Origin: Erysipelotrichaceae bacterium
GTDB lineage: Bacteria; Bacillota_I; Bacilli_A; Erysipelotrichales; Erysipelotrichaceae
Length of the DNA stretch: 64,000 bases
Direction of reading: 5' to 3'
NCBI GenBank assembly: GCA_003543215.1
Contig: DPJD01000001.1
Location: 926,924-990,923 of the forward strand
Part shown: positions 41,982-50,216 of the stretch, one piece after another
Numbering within the stretch: the first letter of the stretch is position 1
Layout: each line of letters starts with the position of its first letter
The notes under the pieces: model-generated
Told to the model about the DNA's origin: nothing
Database searches by the model: none
The model's input: only the letters and a program-made list of their open reading frames with translations
Translations under genes and position numbers: made by a program

Positions 41982-43316
41982 CCGCAAATTATTTAAGTTT
42001 TTTGTCAATAAGACGACGGTTTCCACATGATATGTCTGCGCAAACATGTCTACTGGTTGGATCATTTCAACCGTGTATGTTTCTTCTAAGAGCTTACAAT
42101 CCCGAACCAAAGTCGAAGGATCACAGGATACATAGACTAATCGGTCAGGACTTAAGGTCATGATCGCATCTAAGGTATCTTTATCCAAACCTTTACGAGG
42201 TGGATCGACAAGAATCACATCCAATTGGATCTTCTCTTCGATGAAAAAGCGGACGGCTTCTTTCGCATCTCCAACCAAGAATTCCACATTGGATACATTG
42301 TTCAATTCCGCATTGGCTTTCGCATCTTCAATGGCTTGAGGATTGATTTCAATGCCATAAACCTTCTTTGCCTTCTGAGCTAAGAATAATGAAATAGTTC
42401 CGATGCCTGAATATAGATCCAATACGGTTTCGGTTCCCTTCAACTGTGCAAACTTAACCGCATGGTCATAAAGGACTTTCGCTTGAACTGGATTGACTTG
42501 ATAGAAAGAACTTGGTGAGATCTTGAATGTGAAATCACCCAAGCGATCTTCGATCGTACTTTCCAAGGTTAGAGGTATGAATTTATCGCCAAGGATGACA
42601 TTGTCTTCCTTTTTATTCACATTAAGGACAATTGCCTTAATCTTTGGAAATTGAGTTAAAAGTGCACTCGTGAGTTCATTCATCAATGGTAGAGTCTTTG
42701 TCTTGTGAACCAAGATGACCATCAATTGTTCTGTCGCAAATGCTTTCTTGATCAACACATGACGAAGATCCACAGGCTTCACGCTCTGCTCAAAATAGAA
42801 ATCTTTGATGAACTTTAAGATTTGATTGCTTTCATCATTTTGAATATAGCAAGTCTCATAAGGAAGAATCGTATGACTGTGCGCACGATAATATCCATAT
42901 TCAAGTTCTTCTTTCACTTCAAACGGAACCTGTGACTTGTTTCGGTAGAACCAAGGATCTTCCATTGAAATGATTGGCATGACTTCTGGATGCGTTGCGA
43001 ATTGACGATCAAAAAGATGCGTCACATGTTTCTGTTTGAATTCAGCTTGGTGTTCTGCACTCATGTGTTGGAGCTGACATCCACCACATTGATATGCGAT
43101 TGGACAACGTGGTTCAACACGATCCTTGCTGGGTTCGATGACTTCCATTAAACGGCCAAAAGCCTGACGGGTGTTCACACGCATGATCAATACATCCGCA
43201 ACTTCACCCACCAACATCCCTTTGACAAAAACCACAAAGCCTTCGTGTTTGCACACCGCTACGCCTTGTTCACTGTAATCCACTGCTGTTAAAATCAATC
43301 GTTCGTTCTTTTGCAT
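41973..43316 (-). CDS. rlmD: 23S rRNA (uracil-C5)-methyltransferase, RlmD/RlmCD family
   Basis: A 447-residue RumA-type enzyme. An N-terminal TRAM beta barrel is followed by the iron-sulfur motif CPIAYQCGGCQLQH near residue 71. The methyltransferase core carries SPSSFYQVNPVQA, DLYSGIGTISLF, GIEINPQAIEDA, DPPRKGLD, and the catalytic Cys in YVSCDPSTLVRD. It methylates U1939 and possibly U747 in 23S rRNA with SAM. In low-GC Gram-positives one enzyme (RlmCD) does both, so the exact target is open. There is no Shine-Dalgarno just before the ATG; the upstream GAGG lies in a hairpin. Confidence 0.9.
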   Translation of the reverse strand: MQKNERLILTAVDYSEQGVAVCKHEGFVVFVKGMLVGEVADVLIMRVNTRQAFGRLMEVIEPSKDRVEPRCPIAYQCGGCQLQHMSAEHQAEFKQKHVTHLFDRQFATHPEVMPIISMEDPWFYRNKSQVPFEVKEELEYGYYRAHSHTILPYETCYIQNDESNQILKFIKDFYFEQSVKPVDLRHVLIKKAFATEQLMVILVHKTKTLPLMNELTSALLTQFPKIKAIVLNVNKKEDNVILGDKFIPLTLESTIEDRLGDFTFKISPSSFYQVNPVQAKVLYDHAVKFAQLKGTETVLDLYSGIGTISLFLAQKAKKVYGIEINPQAIEDAKANAELNNVSNVEFLVGDAKEAVRFFIEEKIQLDVILVDPPRKGLDKDTLDAIMTLSPDRLVYVSCDPSTLVRDCKLLEETYTVEMIQPVDMFAQTYHVETVVLLTKNLNNLRKA

Positions 43317-43318
43317 AA

Positions 43319-43348
43319 AATTTAAAATAAGAGGATCAACCTCTTATT
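43319..43348 (-). terminator. Hairpin between the 211-residue membrane protein and rlmD
   Basis: A perfect nine-base stem AATAAGAGG/CCTCTTATT (43326-43334 and 43340-43348), loop ATCAA, followed by TTTTAAATTTT, only ten bases before the rlmD ATG. It may be a leaky terminator or may hide the only GAGG upstream of rlmD. Confidence 0.6.
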
Positions 43349-43979
43349 CGTCTCCACTTTCTTCAGTTGTTTCTGATTCTTCACTGCCATTCGCATTCGG
43401 TATGACGCTATTCTCATCTGTTTGAGCCAATTTAGCCAATAATTCAGCTGCGAGCTCAGGATTCACAGGCACTAAGAGATTTTGAACACGCCATGTATCC
43501 ATGTTCGCATTCTTGATCACTTGATAATAAATTGATTTGGTATTGTCCAAAGCATCCACATAATTCACTTCCAAATCATACATCTTCATAGAATCCGTAT
43601 CATTGAAGTAGGTGTCAAATGGAATGGCTTCATTCAATTTACTCAGCGAGTTTTCTATCAAACTTAAATAATTCGCTTCATCTTTGCCTGCTGGCAATGT
43701 CACAGTCAAACGCAATGTAGCAGCTTTGAGATTCAACTCAACCACTTCCACACCACTTACACTTTGCATCGCTTCTTTGCCAAGATTCTGCAAGTCTTCG
43801 GTTATCGCAGGATTCAAGTCATTCGCGAAACGATTGCCCGCAATGACATTCCCTGTCTGCATACTCGATTGTATTAGAATCACACCAATAACGGTCGTCG
43901 GAATCAAGATGAACAAGATTCCCAAGGCAAACACGATATTGCTGAAATTTAGTTTTATTCCCTTAATTTTCTTCGTCAT
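43344..43979 (-). CDS. Membrane-anchored extracytoplasmic protein of unknown function
   Basis: A 211-residue protein. Residues about 13-36 form one membrane helix (IVFALGILFILIPTTVIGVILI, in part), and the rest is outside: VSGVEVVELNLKAATLRLTVTL is an amphipathic strand region, TYFNDTDSMKMYDLEVNYVD another, and the tail is acidic (SEESETTEESGDE). No family is recognised. It has a promoter of its own just after gatB and lies between the gat operon and rlmD. Confidence 0.72.
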   Translation of the reverse strand: MTKKIKGIKLNFSNIVFALGILFILIPTTVIGVILIQSSMQTGNVIAGNRFANDLNPAITEDLQNLGKEAMQSVSGVEVVELNLKAATLRLTVTLPAGKDEANYLSLIENSLSKLNEAIPFDTYFNDTDSMKMYDLEVNYVDALDNTKSIYYQVIKNANMDTWRVQNLLVPVNPELAAELLAKLAQTDENSVIPNANGSEESETTEESGDE

Positions 43980-43996
43980 AATTTCTCCGTGATTCT

Positions 43997-44024
43997 ATTA
44001 TAGCGTAATTCGTTTGAAGTGCAA
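43997..44024 (-). promoter_or_regulatory. Promoter for the 211-residue membrane protein gene
   Basis: TTGCAC (44019-44024), 16-base spacer and consensus TATAAT (43997-44002) on the minus strand, beginning right after the gatB stop. ACGGAG precedes the ATG. Confidence 0.6.
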
Positions 44025-44025
44025 A

Positions 44026-45453
44026 TCAAGCTTTACGCTTCATGAGTTCTTCAAGCAATAGCTTATTGGTTAAAGCAGGATTCGCCTGTCCCTTGGACTT
44101 CTTCATGATTTGACCCATTAAGAAACCAAGTGCACGATCTTTGCCATTGTGATAATCGATGATCGATTGTTCATTCTCCGCAAGTACCGATTCAATCAAA
44201 GCAGATAAGACGGAAGTATCAGATACCTGTTCGATGTTCAATTCTTTGATGGTCGCTTGATAATCCTTGCCCTTTAAAAGTTCCACAAAGATATCCTTGG
44301 CTTGTTTCGAAGAGATGTCCTGTTTGCCCAAACCAGTGATGAGCTGACCCATTTCTTCAATCTTCAAAGCGTAGGATTCATCGTGTAATTCTTTTTGACT
44401 GATGTTTGCGAGTAAGTCTGAGATGCAATAATTTGCCGCAAGTTTGACATAGCTCGTATGTTTTAAAAGCTTATCAAAGAAATCCGACAAAGCTTTATTC
44501 GAGATCAAGACTTGCGCATCATAGTCACTTAAACCCAGTCCAATATAGCGTGCATGACGAACATCGGGTAACTCAGGCATCGAAGTTTGAATGCTTTCAA
44601 TCCATTTTTGATCCAAACGAATTGGCGGAATATTGGGTTCAGGGAAATACTTATAGTCTACTGTTCCCTCTTTCTTGCGCATCAAAATGGTTGTTTTCGT
44701 CCCATCGTCATAGCGACGTGTCGCTTGTTCCACAACGTCACCTGCGTTGAGGAGTGCACTTTGTCGTTCGACTTCAGCTTGAATCGCACGTTCAATGTTG
44801 GAGATGGAATTTAAGTTTTTGACTTCGGTTTTGACACCAAAAGCTTCCGTACCGACTTCACGTAATGAGATATTGATGTCACAACGTAAGGAACCTTCTT
44901 CCATTTTGCCATCCGTCACATCCAGATAAACAAGAATGTTACGTAGTTTCTCGACATATGCCATGGCTTCTTTAGCACTACGGATATCTGCTTCACTAAC
45001 GATTTCAATCAAAGGTGTCCCCGCCCGATTGAAGTCGATCCAAGTCTCATCATCCGCATGATATTGCTTTGCAGTATCTTCTTCCATATGGAGACGATTG
45101 ATGCGTATCCGTTTGGTACCTTCTTCTAACTCCAAATCGATATAACCATGTTCACCAATCGGATGAAATTGTTGAGTGATTTGAAATCCCTTTGGTAAAT
45201 CAGAGTAATAATAGTTTTTTCGATCAAAACGAACAACAGGATTGATTTTCAAATTTAAAGCGCTACATGCCAAAACAGAAAGACGAACCGCTTCTTTATT
45301 CAATGAAGGTAAAACACCTGGGTGCCCTAAATCAATTTCATTCACACAGGTATTCGGCTGCATATTGACCGCAACCGGTGCACCTGAAAACATCTTGGAC
45401 TTCGTCTTTAATTCACAATGGATCTCAATCCCGATCACAGTTTCGTAATTCAT
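44026..45453 (-). CDS. gatB: Aspartyl/glutamyl-tRNA(Asn/Gln) amidotransferase subunit B
   Basis: GatB binds mischarged tRNA, activates the misattached Glu or Asp with ATP and receives ammonia from GatA. The 475-residue protein opens TVIGIEIHCELKTKSKMF, has EIDLGHPGVLPSLNKEAV, LPKGFQITQQFHPI, RIRINRLHMEEDTAK, FNRAGTPLIEIVSE and KTEVKNLNSISNIERAI, and ends in the helical YqeY-like tail with GFLMGQIMKKSKGQANP. It is complete and normal in length. Its start overlaps the gatA stop by 4 bases. With GatA, GatC and GltX it supports indirect Gln-tRNA synthesis here. Confidence 0.98.
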   Translation of the reverse strand: MNYETVIGIEIHCELKTKSKMFSGAPVAVNMQPNTCVNEIDLGHPGVLPSLNKEAVRLSVLACSALNLKINPVVRFDRKNYYYSDLPKGFQITQQFHPIGEHGYIDLELEEGTKRIRINRLHMEEDTAKQYHADDETWIDFNRAGTPLIEIVSEADIRSAKEAMAYVEKLRNILVYLDVTDGKMEEGSLRCDINISLREVGTEAFGVKTEVKNLNSISNIERAIQAEVERQSALLNAGDVVEQATRRYDDGTKTTILMRKKEGTVDYKYFPEPNIPPIRLDQKWIESIQTSMPELPDVRHARYIGLGLSDYDAQVLISNKALSDFFDKLLKHTSYVKLAANYCISDLLANISQKELHDESYALKIEEMGQLITGLGKQDISSKQAKDIFVELLKGKDYQATIKELNIEQVSDTSVLSALIESVLAENEQSIIDYHNGKDRALGFLMGQIMKKSKGQANPALTNKLLLEELMKRKA

Positions 45454-46874
45454 CGTTTGGGCTCCTTGATCATATCTTTGATACCAGTAGACTCTTCAAC
45501 AGCTAATGCCACATTCAATAGGAGTTGTTCCGTAAACGCAGCGGACGTAAGATTCACCCCCACTGGTAAACCATCCACATATCCCATTGGAACGGTAATG
45601 CTTGGATAACCTGAGAAATTCGCTAAAGCCATATAATTCTCCGCAATCAAGTATTCACTCGAAAGCTGATCAATGGACACATCATCAAACTTTGGTGCAC
45701 CTTGCGCACTGGCCGGTGCGATCACCACATCCACTTCACATAGAACACGTTTCAAATCTTCGACAATCAAACGTCTTACTTTTTGAGCCTTTCGGAAGAC
45801 TTCTTCTTGATTCTCTGTAAATAAAGCATAACTACCAATGACAAAACGCTTCTTTAAGAGTTTGCCAAAACCCGCTGTACGTGAGCGAATCATGGATTCT
45901 TCCATCGAATTCCCTTCATGCAAGACACCGAAACGTAAACCATCTAAATTAGCATGATTGGCTGTAGCCTCTGCATTTGCGATGATGTAATAGGTCGGTA
46001 AAAAAGCGTGCATCAACTTCTCATCCAAGTGAATGGATTGAACAAGGGCACCCTTGGCTGTTAATTGATCACATAGATCTTTAAATAAGTTTAAGGTTTC
46101 ACGATTTTGAATCGCATCGATGACATTCTGAATGATGCCGATACGTTTTCCTTCAAGGTCACTATTCAAGAGTTTTGCATACGCTTCAACAGGAAGCTGT
46201 GAACTGGTCATGTCTTTATCATCACGTCCCGCCAAGACTTCCAAGGATAAAGCCGCATCTTTCACATTGCGAGTAAAGACACCCACATGATCGAGCGATG
46301 AGGCATAGGGGATCACACCGTAACGTGAAATGCGCCCATATGTCGGTTTCAAACCAACGATATTATTATATGAAGCAGGTTTACGGATCGAATCTCCGGT
46401 ATCTGTTCCAATCGCCATGGGTACGACCCCACTGGCAACCAAAACAGCACTCCCACCTGAAGAACCACCGGACATACGCGTCAAATCATAGGGATTCATG
46501 ACAGGTCCTGTCCAAGCCGTCATATTGGTTCCACCCATGCCAAAAGTGTCACAGGATGATTTACCGATGATGATGGCTCCTGCAGCTCTCAATTTCTCTG
46601 TAATGGTCGCATCGTATGGCGATACATAGTTTTCAAGAATCCCACTGCTGCCTGTTGTGACGGTACCCTTCATATTCACAAGATCTTTTAAAACGACGGG
46701 CACACCATAAAATGGTGCCTGTGGATCAATATGCTTTAAATTTTCAATTTGTTCACTGGGATCGATAAAACTAACCATCGCATTGAGATCGGCTTGATAA
46801 GCATGCGACTTATTAACCGCTTCATCGACGCGTTCTTGAACGCTCTTCATTTCTTTCAATTTCGTGATGTCCAT
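45450..46874 (-). CDS. gatA: Aspartyl/glutamyl-tRNA(Asn/Gln) amidotransferase subunit A
   Basis: GatA is the glutaminase subunit, an amidase-signature enzyme. The Ser-cisSer-Lys triad is readable: the lysine in VPVVLKDLVNMKG, and MSGGSSGGSAVLVASG with GTDTGDSIRKPASY providing both serines. Length 474 is typical. The C-terminus GLPVGVNLTSAAFTEQLLL is also characteristic. The gene overlaps gatB by 4 bases and shares a base with the gatC stop, showing translational coupling of the three subunits. Confidence 0.98.
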   Translation of the reverse strand: MDITKLKEMKSVQERVDEAVNKSHAYQADLNAMVSFIDPSEQIENLKHIDPQAPFYGVPVVLKDLVNMKGTVTTGSSGILENYVSPYDATITEKLRAAGAIIIGKSSCDTFGMGGTNMTAWTGPVMNPYDLTRMSGGSSGGSAVLVASGVVPMAIGTDTGDSIRKPASYNNIVGLKPTYGRISRYGVIPYASSLDHVGVFTRNVKDAALSLEVLAGRDDKDMTSSQLPVEAYAKLLNSDLEGKRIGIIQNVIDAIQNRETLNLFKDLCDQLTAKGALVQSIHLDEKLMHAFLPTYYIIANAEATANHANLDGLRFGVLHEGNSMEESMIRSRTAGFGKLLKKRFVIGSYALFTENQEEVFRKAQKVRRLIVEDLKRVLCEVDVVIAPASAQGAPKFDDVSIDQLSSEYLIAENYMALANFSGYPSITVPMGYVDGLPVGVNLTSAAFTEQLLLNVALAVEESTGIKDMIKEPKR

Positions 46875-47167
46875 TAGCCCACCACCTTTTGTGTCACGAA
46901 GAAACCATTTTTTTCCTTAGGTGCATTTTTCAAGACTTCTTGAACAGGTAGAACTTGAATTGCCACATCTTCACGTAAAAAGCTTGTCTCTTCATCAAAA
47001 GGATAAACCATCGGTTCTACCCCTTCTGTATCAATCTTATTGAGCAGATCCATTTGATCAATCAAGACATCAAACTCATTCTTAATGTCATTGGCTTCCT
47101 CATCACTGAGCGAAAAGCGCAACTGATTCGCCAAATCCTTAAATCCTTGTACATCCAATCGCTTCAT
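46874..47167 (-). CDS. gatC: Aspartyl/glutamyl-tRNA(Asn/Gln) amidotransferase subunit C
   Basis: GatC is the small linker subunit that wraps around GatA and GatB. The 97-residue protein has FSLSDEEANDIKNEFDVLIDQM (in parts), the central VEPMVYPFDEETSFLREDV matching the conserved VEPMxHPLxxxNxLREDV segment, and the tail NAPKEKNGFFVTQKVVG, in which FFVVPKVL-type sequence is usual. The ATG follows AGGAGGACGT. It lies 8 bases after camS. Confidence 0.96.
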   Translation of the reverse strand: MKRLDVQGFKDLANQLRFSLSDEEANDIKNEFDVLIDQMDLLNKIDTEGVEPMVYPFDEETSFLREDVAIQVLPVQEVLKNAPKEKNGFFVTQKVVG

Positions 47168-47175
47168 ACGTCCTC

Positions 47176-48237
47176 CTAGTAGGTATAGATGATGTTCAAC
47201 TCATCATCTTCCGATAATTCCATCAAAACCAAAGTCTCCGATATTGAATTGATCCGGACCACAATCGGATAGTCCCGATTGTCAATCTCTTGAATCAATT
47301 GTGCTGTATATTGAGCCAAACCCTGAATCTCCGCATAAGTCTTCGCTTGTAGAGTCAATGTCAAACGCATGAAATCCGCTTGTTGGTTGACGAATCGAAC
47401 CTCACCAATCACGCCAACTGCTTCAGGTGTGAAAACAGTCAATGCCGACTTGATTTGATTGAACTGTTCAACCAGATTGGTATTCAAACTTGTGGCTTGA
47501 GTAGATGGTAAAAGTGCCCAGACTTCATCATCTTTAGCGAATTGACCCCCACGGGCGGTGAAATAACCACTTCCAATGAAACGTCCCGGTAGGACCGCAT
47601 CTGTTGGATTGGTCACATACAAGGCAATGAAAAGAGGAATATCTTCTAAATCCGTCAAACTGCGAATGAATCGGTCCAATTTACGTCCCATGTTGGTTCC
47701 ATAATCATAGAGAACTTGATCGGTGATCGTCACAAAGCCATCATCGGTTCGTAAATTCTGATTCAATACGATCGCCAAAGATATCCCAGCAAGTGGATAC
47801 TCACTGTTTTCTTGGATATGGAAGTCGATTTCCATCACATCCGCCACAACCACAGCATCTTTAACACTAATGTTTGAAGTCCCTATCAAGAAATCACTGT
47901 CGCTCGGTGGATTCAAACCATAAGGATTATCCGTACTCTCACGTTTAACCAATTGGCCTAATAAGCTATTGGTCAAAACTTGGCCTTCTGCTAAATAGTA
48001 TTCTTCAGGCTTGAAATGATCCTTACTTTTCGCTTCCAAACGTGAACCAATCTCCATGAAATCCGTTCGACCGAGATAGGTCCCATGATAATTCCGGATT
48101 GGAGACGCACTAAAGGGAAGCAGGATCATGTAGTCATCTTTATCAATTCGATCAATAACTTGGACATCCGGACCTGTCGATTCACTCTGACAAGCCACTA
48201 GAAATAATAAACTTAAGATTATAATGAGCTTTTTCAT
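47176..48237 (-). CDS. camS: CamS-family lipoprotein
   Basis: A 353-residue protein with a lipoprotein signal ending LFLVACQS (Cys16), followed by the CamS (sex pheromone precursor) domain: MILLPFSASPIRNYHG, SRLEAKSKDHFKPEEYYLAEG (in parts), NPYGLNPP, YPLAGISLAIVLNQ and GRFIGSGYF. In enterococci and staphylococci the signal peptides of such lipoproteins act as peptide pheromones; the role of the lipoprotein is unclear. Position between ligA and gatC is the conserved order in Bacillota. Its start overlaps the ligA stop by 4 bases. Confidence 0.92.
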   Translation of the reverse strand: MKKLIIILSLLFLVACQSESTGPDVQVIDRIDKDDYMILLPFSASPIRNYHGTYLGRTDFMEIGSRLEAKSKDHFKPEEYYLAEGQVLTNSLLGQLVKRESTDNPYGLNPPSDSDFLIGTSNISVKDAVVVADVMEIDFHIQENSEYPLAGISLAIVLNQNLRTDDGFVTITDQVLYDYGTNMGRKLDRFIRSLTDLEDIPLFIALYVTNPTDAVLPGRFIGSGYFTARGGQFAKDDEVWALLPSTQATSLNTNLVEQFNQIKSALTVFTPEAVGVIGEVRFVNQQADFMRLTLTLQAKTYAEIQGLAQYTAQLIQEIDNRDYPIVVRINSISETLVLMELSEDDELNIIYTY

Positions 48238-50216
48238 GTCTCAAGCTCCTTTAACCATTCTTCTGCGGTCATCGTTCTTAAACCCAGTTCTTGCGCTTTC
48301 TTAAGCTTCGAACCCGCTGCATCCCCGTAAACCACAAGATCGGTTTTCTTGGATACACTGGAGCTTACTTTCGCTCCTTTGATTCTAAACCATTCCTCAA
48401 CTTGTTCACGTGTATGATTGGGAATGCTTCCCGTCACCACAACTGTTAAATCACTGAATGCAGAACTTTCAATTTGCGGTAAACGACTTTCCATTTGAAC
48501 ACCCGCATCTTTGAGACGCTGAATCAAGTGTTGATTGTGTTCTTCATTGAAGTATCCCGTGATGAAGCTTGCGGTGATCTTTCCAATGTCACGAATCGAA
48601 CTGAGTTCTTCTTCACTGCTTTGACTCAATGCATCGATGTTCGCATAGCTTGACGCTAGTGAACGTGCTGCTTTCTCACCCACTTGTCGGATGCCTAAGC
48701 CTGTAATCAATCGCTCCATGGAATTAGATTTACTTGTTTCGATGGCTTGAATCAAACCATCAACTGATTTTTCCTTGAACCCTTGTAAAGCCAAGAGTTC
48801 ATTTCTTTTTTCTTTTAAGGTATAAATATCCGCGATCGTTTTGATCATTTTAGCTTGAACCAAAGTCTCAACCGTCTTCACACCCAAGCCATCAATGTTC
48901 ATCGCATCACGTGAAGCGAAATGCGCCAAACTTTCTACAATCCGTGCTTCACAATCGGTGTTTATGCAATAATGGGCTGCTTCCTTCTCATCACGAACCA
49001 AAGGTCCATGACAATGCGGGCACTCTGAAGGAAAGACATAGGGAACTTGTGTACCATCTCTTCTTTCAATGAGTGATTCGACCACTTCAGGAATGATTTC
49101 ACCGGCTTTACGGACCTTGACGATATCACCAATCCGGATATCTTTTGACTGTATGAAGTCTTCATTATGAAGCTGTGCAAATCCAACGGTCGTTCCTGCG
49201 ATACGAACCGGTGCGAGTTCCGCATTCGGTGTCACCTTTCCAGTACGTCCAATGGTGATGAAGATATTTTTTAGCGTTGTTAAGACTTCTTCCGCTGGGA
49301 ACTTGTACGCAACTGCCCAACGTGGAGTTTTTGCGGTGAAGCCCATCTGGTCTTGACCACTGAATCGATTGAGTTTGATGACGATGCCATCAATCTCATA
49401 TCCGAGCGTACGACGAAGTTCACCCAATTCAAGGATGGCTTGCCATACAGCTTCTTTGCCTTTGGCAAGACGCGTATGTGGATTGACTTTGAAACCTTGA
49501 GTACGCATCCAATCCAAAGCTTCAAGATGACTCTTGCATCCAAAGCGTTGACCTTGAATCAAATAATACAAATAGGCATCCAGATTGCGGGATGCCGCAA
49601 CATTTGAGTCCAATTGACGGATACTGCCCGCAGCCGCATTCCGTGGATTGGCAAAGAGTTCTTCACCCTTCGCTTCACGTTCAAGGTTGATGCGCTCAAA
49701 CTGTAACTTGGGTAAATAGACTTCACCACGTACTTCAAATGCACTTAATTCTGATACGGTTAAAGGAATCGATTTGATCGTCTTCACATTGAGACTGACA
49801 TCTTCTCCGGTATCCCCATCACCACGGGTAATGGCTTTATCAAAACGTCCATTTTGATAACGAAGACTCATGGCCAAACCATCGATCTTCAATTCCAAAA
49901 CGAATTCATTCAAACCCGTTTCTCTCTCAACACGATCAATGAACTCATCAAGTTCTGCTTGATTGTATACATTTCCCAAAGATAACATCATCACGTCATG
50001 TTTAACCTTCTGGAACTTATCCAAAACTTGTCCACCCACCTGTTGGGTTGGAGACAAGGCATCTTTATATTCAGGGTATTCATTTTCCAGACTTAAAAGT
50101 TCCTGCATCAAACGATCGTATTCTTGATCGCTGATCGTAGGTTTATCTAAGACATGGTAACTATGATTGTGTTTACGGATTTCACTTCGTAACTGTTCAA
50201 TACGTTCCTTCATCAT
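48234..50216 (-). CDS. ligA: NAD-dependent DNA ligase LigA
   Basis: LigA seals nicks in replication and repair using NAD. The 660-residue protein has the Ia domain at the N-terminus (YHVLDKPTISDQEYD), catalytic Lys110 in LELKIDGLAMSL, TRGDGDTGEDVSLNVKTI, NPRNAAAGSIRQLD, the OB fold, a zinc finger (CPHCHG and CINTDCEARI), helix-hairpin-helix repeats (IDGLGVKTVETLV, LGIRQVGEKAARSL) and a C-terminal BRCT domain (VVVTGSIPNHTREQV). All domains are present. It overlaps pcrA and camS by 4 bases each. Confidence 0.98.
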   Translation of the reverse strand: MMKERIEQLRSEIRKHNHSYHVLDKPTISDQEYDRLMQELLSLENEYPEYKDALSPTQQVGGQVLDKFQKVKHDVMMLSLGNVYNQAELDEFIDRVERETGLNEFVLELKIDGLAMSLRYQNGRFDKAITRGDGDTGEDVSLNVKTIKSIPLTVSELSAFEVRGEVYLPKLQFERINLEREAKGEELFANPRNAAAGSIRQLDSNVAASRNLDAYLYYLIQGQRFGCKSHLEALDWMRTQGFKVNPHTRLAKGKEAVWQAILELGELRRTLGYEIDGIVIKLNRFSGQDQMGFTAKTPRWAVAYKFPAEEVLTTLKNIFITIGRTGKVTPNAELAPVRIAGTTVGFAQLHNEDFIQSKDIRIGDIVKVRKAGEIIPEVVESLIERRDGTQVPYVFPSECPHCHGPLVRDEKEAAHYCINTDCEARIVESLAHFASRDAMNIDGLGVKTVETLVQAKMIKTIADIYTLKEKRNELLALQGFKEKSVDGLIQAIETSKSNSMERLITGLGIRQVGEKAARSLASSYANIDALSQSSEEELSSIRDIGKITASFITGYFNEEHNQHLIQRLKDAGVQMESRLPQIESSAFSDLTVVVTGSIPNHTREQVEEWFRIKGAKVSSSVSKKTDLVVYGDAAGSKLKKAQELGLRTMTAEEWLKELET

